Shown here: positions 25,258 to 33,365 of the stretch, piece by piece
Layout: each line of letters begins with the position of its first letter
Numbering within the stretch: position 1 is the stretch's first letter
NCBI RefSeq assembly: GCF_016900655.1
Contig: NZ_JACJKH010000008.1
Span: 59,828-123,827, forward strand
Reading direction: 5' to 3'
Origin: Drancourtella massiliensis
GTDB lineage: Bacteria > Bacillota > Clostridia > Lachnospirales > Lachnospiraceae
Length of the DNA: 64,000 bases
Program-made: the position numbers and the translations under genes
The notes under the pieces: generated by a model
Databases searched by the model: none
The model's input: the letters and a program-made list of their open reading frames with translations, nothing else
Told to the model about the DNA's origin: nothing

Positions 25258-26790
25258 ATGCATATCAAACGAGCAAAGCAGGAAATCAGGGATTCCATCG
25301 AGGCTTATCTGCAAAAAGACGCGGACGGACATTACCTGATCCCGTCGATCCGGCAGCGGCCGATCCTTCTCATGGGGCCTCCGGGAATCGGGAAGACCCA
25401 GATCATGGAACAGGTCGCAAGAGAATGTGGAATCGGCCTGGTTTCCTATACGATTACACACCATACCCGGCAGAGTGCGGTAGGACTTCCGTTTATCCGG
25501 GAGCGCAGCTATGGCGGGGAAGTCTGTTCCGTCACGGAGTATACGATGAGCGAGATTATTGCGTCAGTTTACGAGAAGATGGAGGAGACCGGGGTAAAAG
25601 AAGGCATCCTCTTTCTGGACGAGATCAACTGCGTCTCGGAGACACTGGCGCCGACCATGCTGCAGTTCCTTCAGTGCAAGATGTTCGGAAACCACAAAGT
25701 ACCGGAAGGATGGATCATTGTGGCGGCAGGCAACCCGCCGGAATACAATAAGTCCGTGCGGGAATTCGACATTGTGACACTGGACCGGCTGAAACGGATT
25801 GACATCGAGGAAAATTATGACGTATGGCGGGAGTACGCCTACGAGGCACAGATCGATCCGGCGATTCTTGCTTATCTGGAAATCCGGAAGGATCATTTCT
25901 ACAGGGTAGAAAATACGGTGGATGGAAAGCAGTTTGTGACGGCCAGAGGATGGGAGGATCTCTCAGAACTTCTCCGCGTATACCGGATGCTTGGTAAGAA
26001 AGTGGACCGGGAAGTAGCGCACCAGTATTTACAGAACTGGGAAATAGCAAAGGAATTTGCCAATTATCTGGAACTGTACGAGAAATACAAGAAAGACTAC
26101 GGTCTGGAAAAGATTGTACAGGGCATTTACGGGGAGGATGTTCTCGAAAAGCTGAAATTCGCCGCCTTTGATGAACGGTTCAGCATTGTAGGCATGTTAA
26201 ACGGAAAGCTTGCCGAGTATTTCCGGGCGTACCAAGAGGAAGATGCCAGAACAGAACGGCTGTTTGCGGAATTAAAAGTATACAAAGAGGAGCACAGCCT
26301 GTCAGCAGTGATTGAACGACTTCGGGCAGAACTGGCGTCGAAAAAGAAGGCAGGGCTTCTGACCGGAGCCATGGAAAAACTGGAAACTTCGGTGATTACA
26401 GAGCTGGAATCCTATGAGCAGCGGTGGAAGCTGACCGAAGCGGCGGCAAAAGGCGCCGGATGGGACGAGGAGTTTGCTTTTGTCAAGGAAGCATTTTCCG
26501 GACAGGTGGAGAAGCGGCAGACAGTTACGGATCAGGCGATGGAAGCACTGGAAAACACATTCCGGTTTCTGGAGGACGCCTTTGGCGAAAGTCAGGAGAT
26601 GGCGGCCTTTCTGGCAGAACTCAACACCAACGGGGACAGTATCCGGTTCCTGAGGGATAATGACTGCCCGTATTTCTACAAGTACAATAAAGGACTTTTG
26701 TTTGATGAGAGACAGAAGGAGATTCTGACAGAGATGGAAAATCTTGAAAAAAGTATTGACACATCTGCGCTTTCATCCTATAATGAGTAA
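25258..26790 (+). CDS. MoxR-like AAA+ ATPase
   Basis: This 510-residue AAA+ protein has Walker A GPPGIGKT near residue 41, Walker B ILFLDEIN near 119 and a sensor-1-like AAGNPPEYN around 158. The C-terminal third is helical and charged, with no match I recognise, and is longer than in simple MoxR proteins. It starts three bases after the VWA gene, so the two are clearly one translational unit. It probably forms a hexameric ring acting on the VWA partner or on the partner's client. The promoter for the trp leader lies inside its last codons. Confidence 0.85.
   Translation: MHIKRAKQEIRDSIEAYLQKDADGHYLIPSIRQRPILLMGPPGIGKTQIMEQVARECGIGLVSYTITHHTRQSAVGLPFIRERSYGGEVCSVTEYTMSEIIASVYEKMEETGVKEGILFLDEINCVSETLAPTMLQFLQCKMFGNHKVPEGWIIVAAGNPPEYNKSVREFDIVTLDRLKRIDIEENYDVWREYAYEAQIDPAILAYLEIRKDHFYRVENTVDGKQFVTARGWEDLSELLRVYRMLGKKVDREVAHQYLQNWEIAKEFANYLELYEKYKKDYGLEKIVQGIYGEDVLEKLKFAAFDERFSIVGMLNGKLAEYFRAYQEEDARTERLFAELKVYKEEHSLSAVIERLRAELASKKKAGLLTGAMEKLETSVITELESYEQRWKLTEAAAKGAGWDEEFAFVKEAFSGQVEKRQTVTDQAMEALENTFRFLEDAFGESQEMAAFLAELNTNGDSIRFLRDNDCPYFYKYNKGLLFDERQKEILTEMENLEKSIDTSALSSYNE
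26756..26784 (+). promoter_or_regulatory. Promoter of the trp operon leader
   Basis: A consensus -35 TTGACA (26756-26761), a 17-base spacer and a consensus -10 TATAAT (26779-26784) lie within the 3' end of the AAA gene. Transcription should start near 26791, at the beginning of the T-box leader. Confidence 0.88.
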
Positions 26791-26794
26791 AAAT

Positions 26795-27095
26795 TGAATT
26801 TAGCCAGATAAACCGTTGAAGTGGAGATCAAAGTTGCCGTGCACCCACAGAGAGTCCGGGAAGGTGAGAGCCGGATGGAACGCAGTCAGCCAAATGGACC
26901 ACGGAGGGCGCAGTCAAAAGCAGGAATTCCTGCCCAGTACTCTGCGACGTAGGGCATACGTCAGTTGCCGGAGATATGTTGGTATCTCGCTAAGCGCATG
27001 GAAGATTTTTTCCGTGAATCAAGGTGGCACCGCGGTATGTAGATATCGTCCTTGATACAGATGTTAGGGATTGTCTGTATCAGGGGCGTTTTTTT
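26795..27095 (+). promoter_or_regulatory. T-box riboswitch, tryptophan specific
   Basis: The leader has the AGAGAGT bulge region of Stem I (26849 on). A candidate specifier codon UGG followed by a purine lies at 26895-26897. The T-box antiterminator sequence AAGGTGGCACCGCGG is at 27021-27035, and the intrinsic terminator follows. Uncharged tRNA-Trp would pair with both specifier and T-box to allow read-through into trpDCFBA. The specifier assignment rests on its place and on the downstream genes; the secondary structure was not computed. Confidence 0.88.
27047..27095 (+). terminator. T-box regulated terminator
   Basis: CGTCCTTGATACAGA (27047-27061) pairs with TCTGTATCAGGGGCG (27074-27088) around a 12-base loop and is followed by T7 (27089-27095). 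Its formation competes with the antiterminator that contains the T-box sequence. Confidence 0.88.
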
Positions 27096-27133
27096 GTTGT
27101 CGGAATGCTGATCCGGCTGATAGTACACAATGC

Positions 27134-27199
27134 TCTTTGATCAGACCGGAAGGGAAAAAGATGATTCAGAATTTTGTGGAGGTTTACAGACATGATTAA
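27134..27199 (+). pseudogene. trpG: trpG remnant (C-terminal 21 codons of anthranilate synthase glutamine amidotransferase)
   Basis: The frame reads [21 protein letters not shown] and stops at 27197-27199. This resembles the usual TrpG/PabA ending, ESI-x-TPEGKKM-[IL]-x-NF. Its stop overlaps the trpD start codon in the common trpG-trpD coupling arrangement. Upstream of it lie only about 40 bases and then the T-box terminator. trpE and almost all of trpG have therefore been removed from a normal T-box-trpEGDCFBA operon, leaving this scar. It has no start codon at a usable place, and the similarity is short, so the identification is a strong inference and not a proof. Confidence 0.7.
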
Positions 27200-28229
27200 A
27201 GAAGCAATATTAAAACTGGCACAAAGAAACGATCTGACAGCAGAAGAAGCACTGGAAGTCATGAATGAGATCATGGACGGCAAGGCAAGCCCGGTTCAGA
27301 TGAGCTCTTATCTGACCGCTCTTTCCCTGAAAGGGGAGAACATCGAAGAGATTACCGGTTCAGCCAAAGGAATGCGGGATCACTGTATCCGTCTCCTTCA
27401 TGAGATGGACGTACTGGAGATTGTCGGAACAGGAGGAGACGGAGCAAATTCGTTTAATATTTCCACCACATCTTCTCTGGTCATCGCGGCGGGCGGCGTT
27501 CCGATTGCAAAACACGGGAACCGGGCGGCATCCAGCAAAAGCGGGGCGGCCGATGTTCTGGAAGCGCTGGGAGTCCGGATTACGGCCTCGCCGGAAGAAA
27601 GTGCGGCCATGTTAAAGAAGATCGGCATCTGCTTTCTGTTTGCACAGAACTATCACATTGCCATGAAGTATGTGGCGCCGATCCGGAAGGAACTGGGGAT
27701 CCGTACTGTATTCAATATTTTAGGGCCGCTCTCCAATCCTGCAGGAGCAAACATGGAGCTGATGGGGGTCTATGAAGAGTCACTGGTAGAACCGCTTGCC
27801 AGAGTTATGAGCAATCTTGGAGTCAAGCGCGGGATGGTGGTTTATGGGATGGACCGGCTGGATGAGATTTCCATGAGTGCGCCGACAAAGGTCTGTGAGA
27901 TCAAAGGCGGAACCTATCATACTTACGAGATTACTCCGGAAGATTTCGGATTTATCCGGTGCGAAAAAGAGGAACTGACAGGAGGAACACCGGAGGAAAA
28001 TGCACAGATCACACTGGAGATTTTAAATGGAAAGAAAGGACCAAAACGGGATGCTGTGGCACTGAATTCCGGAGCTGCCCTTTATCTGGCCGGAAAGGCA
28101 CCGAATCTGGAGGCCGGCGTACGGATGGCGGAAGGAATCATCGACAGCGGGGCAGCCAGAAAGAAACTGGAAGAATTCATTCGGGAATCGAACGGCTGGA
28201 AACCGGAAGTACAGGAGGAACGGGTATGA
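27192..28229 (+). CDS. trpD: Anthranilate phosphoribosyltransferase
   Basis: This 345-residue enzyme joins anthranilate and PRPP, the first committed step after anthranilate in tryptophan synthesis. The PRPP-binding [14 protein letters not shown] is near residue 79, [21 protein letters not shown] near 106, and metal-binding DE occurs later. Starting at ATG 27192 (GTGGAGG upstream) gives the usual length; the extension to 27174 is unsupported. It is the first intact gene after the T-box. It overlaps trpC by four bases. Confidence 0.95.
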   Translation: MIKEAILKLAQRNDLTAEEALEVMNEIMDGKASPVQMSSYLTALSLKGENIEEITGSAKGMRDHCIRLLHEMDVLEIVGTGGDGANSFNISTTSSLVIAAGGVPIAKHGNRAASSKSGAADVLEALGVRITASPEESAAMLKKIGICFLFAQNYHIAMKYVAPIRKELGIRTVFNILGPLSNPAGANMELMGVYEESLVEPLARVMSNLGVKRGMVVYGMDRLDEISMSAPTKVCEIKGGTYHTYEITPEDFGFIRCEKEELTGGTPEENAQITLEILNGKKGPKRDAVALNSGAALYLAGKAPNLEAGVRMAEGIIDSGAARKKLEEFIRESNGWKPEVQEERV

Positions 28230-29020
28230 AAACCATACTGGATGAAATCGCTGAAAAGACAAGGAAGCGGATTGCAAAGAAAAAGAGGGAGATTCCGACA
28301 GGCCGGCTTCTGGAGAGAATCGAAAGCCGGAAGGAGCAAAAAGAACCGTTTCTTTTTCAGAAGAGCCTTTCCAGGGAAGGACTTTCGTTCATCTGCGAGG
28401 TGAAGAAAGCTTCCCCGTCCAAAGGGGTGATTGCGGAAACATTTCCATATCTGGACATTGCAAAAGACTATGAAAAGGCTGGAGCGGCAGCCATCTCCTG
28501 TCTGACCGAACCATTCTATTTTCAGGGGAGCGATGCTTATCTGGAAGCAATTGCCAGGGAAGTGCAGATCCCTGTTTTGAGGAAAGATTTTACTGTGGAT
28601 CCGTACATGATCTACGAGGCAAAAGCCATGGGAGCCGATGCAGTGCTTCTTATCTGTGCGATTTTGACGGAAGAGGAATTACGGTCTGATCTGGAACTTG
28701 CAGAGCGTCTTGGACTTTCCGCTTTGGTGGAAACACATTCTGAGGAAGAGATAGAGATGGCAAAGCGGTGCCGGGCAAAGATCATCGGTGTCAACAACCG
28801 GGATCTTCATACGTTTCAGGTAGATCTTCAGACAAGCGCCAGTCTGCGCAGACTGGTGCCGCCGGAAATCATCTTTGTATCAGAGAGCGGCATCCGCACT
28901 CCGGAGGACATACGGCTTTTAAAAGAAAACGGAACGGACGCGGTGCTGATCGGCGAAACACTGATGCGGGAACCGGACAAAAGGAAAGCGCTTACCTGTC
29001 TTGGGGGAATGGACCAATGA
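28226..29020 (+). CDS. trpC: Indole-3-glycerol phosphate synthase
   Basis: This 264-residue TIM-barrel enzyme performs the ring-closing decarboxylation of CdRP to indole-3-glycerol phosphate. Diagnostic blocks are [15 protein letters not shown] (catalytic Lys), [16 protein letters not shown] (Lys/Asp), [11 protein letters not shown] and [11 protein letters not shown]. It is unfused to TrpF, unlike the E. coli enzyme. ATGA overlaps join it to trpD upstream and trpF downstream. Confidence 0.95.
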   Translation: MKTILDEIAEKTRKRIAKKKREIPTGRLLERIESRKEQKEPFLFQKSLSREGLSFICEVKKASPSKGVIAETFPYLDIAKDYEKAGAAAISCLTEPFYFQGSDAYLEAIAREVQIPVLRKDFTVDPYMIYEAKAMGADAVLLICAILTEEELRSDLELAERLGLSALVETHSEEEIEMAKRCRAKIIGVNNRDLHTFQVDLQTSASLRRLVPPEIIFVSESGIRTPEDIRLLKENGTDAVLIGETLMREPDKRKALTCLGGMDQ

Positions 29021-29628
29021 AAACGAAAATCAAAATCTGCGGATTGAGGCGAAAAGAAGACATTGTATATGTGAACGCGGCAAGGCCGGACTACTGTGGA
29101 TTTATTCTAAACGTGCCGCAAAGCCGGAGAAATATGGATCCGGAAGGACTGAAAGGGCTTTTGGAAGAGCTGGATCCGGGGATTGTGCCTGTAGGAGTCT
29201 TTGTCAATGAGGATACAAATACGATTCTACGCATTGTGAGGGAAAGCGGGCTTAAAATGATTCAGCTCCACGGACAGGAAGGAGAAGAGATGGTCCGGAC
29301 GATTCGGGAGACAGCCGGCGTGCCGGTGATCAAAGCTGTTTCCGTAAAGAGCAGAGAAGATGTAGAAAGAGCAGCGGGATTTCCGGCAAACTATCTGCTG
29401 TTTGACTGTGGAACCGGCGGAACAGGAAGAAGTTTCGACTGGTCATGCCTGGAGGAAGCAAAACAGCCGTACTTTCTTGCCGGAGGAATCGGCATTCATA
29501 ATATGAAAGAAGCCGTGGAAAGGTTTCATCCGTTTGCTGTCGACTTGAGCAGCAGCGTTGAGACAGACGGAGTGAAAGACGAAAAAAAGATCGCGGACGC
29601 AGTACACATGCTGCGGTCGCTGACTTGA
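29017..29628 (+). CDS. trpF: Phosphoribosylanthranilate isomerase
   Basis: This 203-residue TIM-barrel enzyme carries out the Amadori rearrangement of PRA to Cd[12 protein letters not shown] at the N-terminus holds the catalytic Cys, VGVFVNE and IQLHGQE follow, and the catalytic Asp lies in [19 protein letters not shown] 29017 shares four bases with the trpC stop and has TTGGGGG upstream. Longer in-frame extensions run back through trpC and are not real. Confidence 0.94.
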   Translation: MKTKIKICGLRRKEDIVYVNAARPDYCGFILNVPQSRRNMDPEGLKGLLEELDPGIVPVGVFVNEDTNTILRIVRESGLKMIQLHGQEGEEMVRTIRETAGVPVIKAVSVKSREDVERAAGFPANYLLFDCGTGGTGRSFDWSCLEEAKQPYFLAGGIGIHNMKEAVERFHPFAVDLSSSVETDGVKDEKKIADAVHMLRSLT

Positions 29629-29662
29629 GATATCAGATAAGAGAAAGAAAGGAAGGAATCAG

Positions 29663-30847
29663 ATGTCAAAGGGAAGATTCGGCGCCCATGGAGGGCAGTA
29701 TATACCGGAAACGTTGATGAATGCGGTTATTGAACTGGAAGAGGCCTACAATCATTATAAGAACGATCCGGAATTTCAGAAGGAACTTACAACACTATTA
29801 AATGATTATGCAGGGAGACCATCCAGACTCTACTATGCGGAGCATATGACGAAGGATCTGGGCGGGGCTAAAATTTATCTGAAAAGAGAAGACTTAAATC
29901 ACACCGGCGCTCATAAAATCAACAATGTTCTTGGTCAGGTTCTGCTTGCAAAAAAGATGGGAAAGACCCGTGTGATTGCGGAGACCGGAGCAGGGCAGCA
30001 CGGAGTTGCAACCGCAACTGCAGCCGCTCTGATGGGGATGGAGTGTGAAGTGTTCATGGGAGAGGAGGACACAAAACGTCAGGCACTGAACGTGTATAAG
30101 ATGCGCCTTCTCGGAGCCAGGGTACATCCGGTCACTACCGGAACGGCAACTTTAAAAGACGCGGTGTCCGAAACCATGAGGGAGTGGACGAACCGGATCG
30201 ATGATACCCACTACGTCCTTGGATCTGTCATGGGGCCCCACCCGTTCCCAACCATCGTACGGGATTTCCAGGCAGTGATTTCCAAAGAAATCAAAGAGCA
30301 GATCCTGGAGGCGGAAGGAAAACTTCCGGACGCGGTGCTGGCCTGTGTCGGCGGCGGCTCCAATGCGATCGGAGCGTTTTACCATTTTATCGAAGAGAAA
30401 GACGTCCGGCTTATCGGATGTGAAGCGGCAGGCCGCGGCATCCATACGAAAGAGACGGCAGCAACCATTGCTACAGGAAAGCCCGGTATCTTCCACGGAA
30501 TGAAATCCTATTTCTGCCAGGATGAGTACGGACAGATTGCTCCGGTATACTCCATCTCAGCTGGACTGGACTATCCGGGAATCGGTCCGGAACACGCGGA
30601 TCTTTATGATAAGAAACGGGCCGAATATGTGGCGGTGACAGATGACGAGGCAGTGGACGCCTTTGAATATCTGTCCAGGACGGAAGGAATTATTCCGGCC
30701 ATCGAAAGCGCCCATGCCGTAGCCTATGCCATGAAACTTGCAAAAGAGATGAGACCGGACCAGTGTATCGTCGTCAATCTGTCAGGAAGAGGCGACAAGG
30801 ACTGCGCGGCCATCGCCAGGTACAGAGGGGAGGATATTTATGAGTAG
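29663..30847 (+). CDS. trpB: Tryptophan synthase beta chain
   Basis: This 394-residue PLP enzyme condenses indole and serine to tryptophan. The PLP lysine is Lys85 in HTGAHKINN. The GGGSNAIG phosphate loop and the SGRGDKD C-terminal block are present. Length and the start [14 protein letters not shown] identify the TrpB1 type that pairs with TrpA. Its stop overlaps the trpA start by eight bases. The ribosome site is GGAAGGA. Confidence 0.96.
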   Translation: MSKGRFGAHGGQYIPETLMNAVIELEEAYNHYKNDPEFQKELTTLLNDYAGRPSRLYYAEHMTKDLGGAKIYLKREDLNHTGAHKINNVLGQVLLAKKMGKTRVIAETGAGQHGVATATAAALMGMECEVFMGEEDTKRQALNVYKMRLLGARVHPVTTGTATLKDAVSETMREWTNRIDDTHYVLGSVMGPHPFPTIVRDFQAVISKEIKEQILEAEGKLPDAVLACVGGGSNAIGAFYHFIEEKDVRLIGCEAAGRGIHTKETAATIATGKPGIFHGMKSYFCQDEYGQIAPVYSISAGLDYPGIGPEHADLYDKKRAEYVAVTDDEAVDAFEYLSRTEGIIPAIESAHAVAYAMKLAKEMRPDQCIVVNLSGRGDKDCAAIARYRGEDIYE

Positions 30848-31607
30848 GATCAGAGAAGCATTTGCACATGGAAAAGCTTTTATTCCATTTATCACCTGCG
30901 GTGATCCGTCCATCGAGGTGACAGAGAAGATCGTCTATGCCATGGAGGAGGCGGGAGCAGACCTGATTGAGCTTGGAATTCCGTTTTCCGATCCAACGGC
31001 GGAAGGACCGGTGATTCAGGATGCGAATTTACGTGCTCTCTCCGGAGGAATTACGACGGATGCGGTCTTTGAGATGGTCCGGCGGATCCGAAGAAACACC
31101 AGTATTCCTATGGCCTTTATGACTTATGCCAATGTGGTATTCTCCTACGGGACGGAACGTTTTATACGGACTGCATCGGAAATCGGCATGGACGGGCTGA
31201 TTCTTCCGGATGTTCCGTTTGAAGAGAAGGAAGAGTTTGACAGCGTGTGCAGGAAGTATGGGCTGGACTTTATTTCGCTGATCGCACCGACATCCAGAGA
31301 CCGGATCCAGATGATTGCAAAAGAGGCAGCCGGTTTTGTCTACTGCGTCTCTTCGCTCGGGGTAACGGGTGTACGTTCAGAGATCACAACGGATGTGGGA
31401 AAAATGGTGCAGCTGGTGAAAGAAGAACAAGATATCCCGTGTGCGGTCGGATTCGGAATATCGACAGAAGAACAGGCAGGGAAGATGGCGGAAGTTTCGG
31501 ACGGCGTGATCGTAGGTTCGGCCATTGTGAAGCTCTGCGGGCGGTACAAAGAGCAGTGTGTGCCGTATATAAAAGAATATGTAAAGAAAATGAAAGAAGC
31601 ACTGTGA
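30840..31607 (+). CDS. trpA: Tryptophan synthase alpha chain
   Basis: This 255-residue TIM-barrel subunit cleaves indole-3-glycerol phosphate and channels indole to TrpB. The catalytic Glu and Asp are in [14 protein letters not shown], preceded by PFITCGDPS. The phosphate-binding segment CAVGFGIST is near residue 203. It is the last gene of the trp operon. No hairpin terminator is evident in the 84 bases before the aminopeptidase gene. Confidence 0.95.
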   Translation: MSRIREAFAHGKAFIPFITCGDPSIEVTEKIVYAMEEAGADLIELGIPFSDPTAEGPVIQDANLRALSGGITTDAVFEMVRRIRRNTSIPMAFMTYANVVFSYGTERFIRTASEIGMDGLILPDVPFEEKEEFDSVCRKYGLDFISLIAPTSRDRIQMIAKEAAGFVYCVSSLGVTGVRSEITTDVGKMVQLVKEEQDIPCAVGFGISTEEQAGKMAEVSDGVIVGSAIVKLCGRYKEQCVPYIKEYVKKMKEAL

Positions 31608-31691
31608 CTTTTGGCAAAAGTGATGTATAATAAGAGTACTTGAGGGCATTTGAGCCTGAAAATATCTCATGTCAGAAGGAGGAACAAAACA

Positions 31692-33098
31692 GTGGACAGA
31701 AGAAATGTATGGAAGACCTACACACAGGCAGAATTAAAAGAGATGGAAGACATCAGCGCACGCTATAAACGCTGCCTGGATGAAGGAAAGACAGAAAGAG
31801 AATGCGTAGAGGTCGCAGAGCGCCTGGCAAAAGAAGCAGGATACCGCTGCCTGTGCTCTTACAAAGAGGCAGGAGAACCATTAAAGGAAGGCGACAAGGT
31901 TTACGCCTCTTTCATGGGCAAGATGATTCTTCTTTTCCAGATCGGTAAAGAGCCGCTGGAAAACGGAATGAATATCCTTGGAGCTCACATTGATTCTCCA
32001 CGAATCGATATCAAACAGAATCCGCTCTATGAGACGGATGAGATGGCATATCTCGATACTCATTACTATGGAGGCATCAAGAAATATCAGTGGCTTGCTT
32101 CCCCGCTCTCTCTTCACGGAGTGATCGTAAAGAAAGACGGAACCAAAGTCCGTGTTAATATCGGAGAAAATGAAAATGATCCGGTATTTGTAATCACAGA
32201 CCTGCTTGTACATCTGGCTGGAAAACAGATGTCACAGAAAGCATCTGAAGTGATTGAAGGCGACAATCTGGATCTTCTGATCGGAAGCCGTCCGCTCACA
32301 GAAGCAGAGGGACTCAAAGAAGACGAAAAAGAAGCAGTAAAAGCAGGTGTTCTTCGTCTTATGGAAGAAACATACGGAATCGGAGAAGAAGATTTCGTAT
32401 CTGCAGAGCTTGAAATCGTTCCGGCAGGAAAAGCAAGAGACTGCGGTATTGACAGAAGCATGATCTTATCCTACGGACAGGACGACAGAGTCTGCGCATT
32501 CACATCTCTGTTTGCAATGCTGGACAACCCGCAGATCAGCCGTACCGCATGCTGCATCCTGGTAGATAAAGAAGAAATCGGAAGCGTCGGAGCAACCGGC
32601 ATGCACTCCAGATTCTTTGAAAATACGATAGCAGAGCTCATTGCACTGACAGGTGAAGAGTCCGAATTAAAAGTAAGACGCGCCCTTCAGAACTCCAAGA
32701 TGCTTTCCTCAGATGTAAGCGCTGCTTATGATCCGATGTTTGCTGCTGCATTTGAAAAGAGAAGTTCTGCATTCTTCGGAAAAGGACTTGTATTCAACAA
32801 GTTCACAGGAAGCCGTGGAAAGAACGGCTCCAACGATGCGAACGCAGAGTATCTCGCAGAAATCCGCAGCGTCATGGATGAGGCAGGAGTCGGATATCAG
32901 TATGCAGAACTTGGTAAAGTAGATGTCGGCGGCGGCGGAACGATCGCATACATCATGGCACAGTACGGCATGGAAGTGATCGACAGCGGTGTTGCAGTTC
33001 TCTGTATGCATGCAATGTATGAGATCTCCAGTAAGGCAGATGTATACGAAGCTGTGAAAGGCTATAAAGCATTTATTGAAAAAATCGGACAGAAATAA
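31692..33098 (+). CDS. M18 family aminopeptidase
   Basis: This 468-residue cytoplasmic zinc exopeptidase of the aspartyl-aminopeptidase family would release N-terminal residues from peptides. Metal ligands are visible in GAHIDSPRID, DKEEIGSVGATGMHS and CMHAMYEISSKAD. From memory the family forms large tetrahedral complexes. GTG 31692 is chosen because AAGGAGGA lies nine bases upstream; the in-frame extension to 31650 has no site. A hairpin (33108-33140) follows the stop. Confidence 0.9.
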   Translation: MDRRNVWKTYTQAELKEMEDISARYKRCLDEGKTERECVEVAERLAKEAGYRCLCSYKEAGEPLKEGDKVYASFMGKMILLFQIGKEPLENGMNILGAHIDSPRIDIKQNPLYETDEMAYLDTHYYGGIKKYQWLASPLSLHGVIVKKDGTKVRVNIGENENDPVFVITDLLVHLAGKQMSQKASEVIEGDNLDLLIGSRPLTEAEGLKEDEKEAVKAGVLRLMEETYGIGEEDFVSAELEIVPAGKARDCGIDRSMILSYGQDDRVCAFTSLFAMLDNPQISRTACCILVDKEEIGSVGATGMHSRFFENTIAELIALTGEESELKVRRALQNSKMLSSDVSAAYDPMFAAAFEKRSSAFFGKGLVFNKFTGSRGKNGSNDANAEYLAEIRSVMDEAGVGYQYAELGKVDVGGGGTIAYIMAQYGMEVIDSGVAVLCMHAMYEISSKADVYEAVKGYKAFIEKIGQK

Positions 33099-33107
33099 AA
33101 CGAGAGT

Positions 33108-33140
33108 GACAATCCGGCCATAAGACATGACCGGATTGTC
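33108..33140 (+). terminator. Possible terminator hairpin after the M18 gene
   Basis: A perfect 10-bp stem, GACAATCCGG (33108-33117) and CCGGATTGTC (33131-33140), lies just after the stop. It lacks a following T-run, so Rho-independent termination would be weak. Confidence 0.45.
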
Positions 33141-33207
33141 GCATAAACTGTGACATAATTGCCATACGAGGCATGACAGAATTGTTGCAGAAAATACGAT
33201 AAATTTC

Positions 33208-33236
33208 TTGACGAACTATGTTAAAACATTTACAAT
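33208..33236 (+). promoter_or_regulatory. Promoter of ppdK
   Basis: TTGACG (33208-33213), a 17-base spacer and TACAAT (33231-33236) predict a start near 33243, giving a 5' untranslated leader of about 120 bases. Confidence 0.72.
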
Positions 33237-33285
33237 ATTACCAGCGGGAAACTGCAAAAGAACGTAATATTCCGGGCACAGAAGT

Positions 33286-33322
33286 ACGACTTTACATAAG
33301 AGAAACGCAAAGTCGTGTTTTT
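33286..33322 (+). promoter_or_regulatory. Terminator-like hairpin in the ppdK leader
   Basis: ACGACTTT (33286-33293) pairs perfectly with AAAGTCGT (33309-33316) around a 15-base loop and is followed by GTTTTT. It lies between the promoter and the ribosome site and could act as an attenuator or as an mRNA-stabilising element. No riboswitch class was recognised. Confidence 0.5.
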
Positions 33323-33365
33323 CGTGTCAAATATTACAAATATATTATTAGGAGGACATTGAAAC

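Noticed and set aside
24007..25464. Long open frame on the minus strand (485 codons)
   Set aside because: It is antisense to the VWA/DUF2201 gene, has no ribosome site or recognisable domain, and its open reading reflects the codon use of the plus-strand gene.
27161..27199. Short open frame [12 protein letters not shown] before trpD as a trp leader peptide
   Set aside because: It has no tryptophan codon, regulation is by a T-box, and the frame extends upstream with TrpG-like sequence, so it is better read as the trpG remnant.
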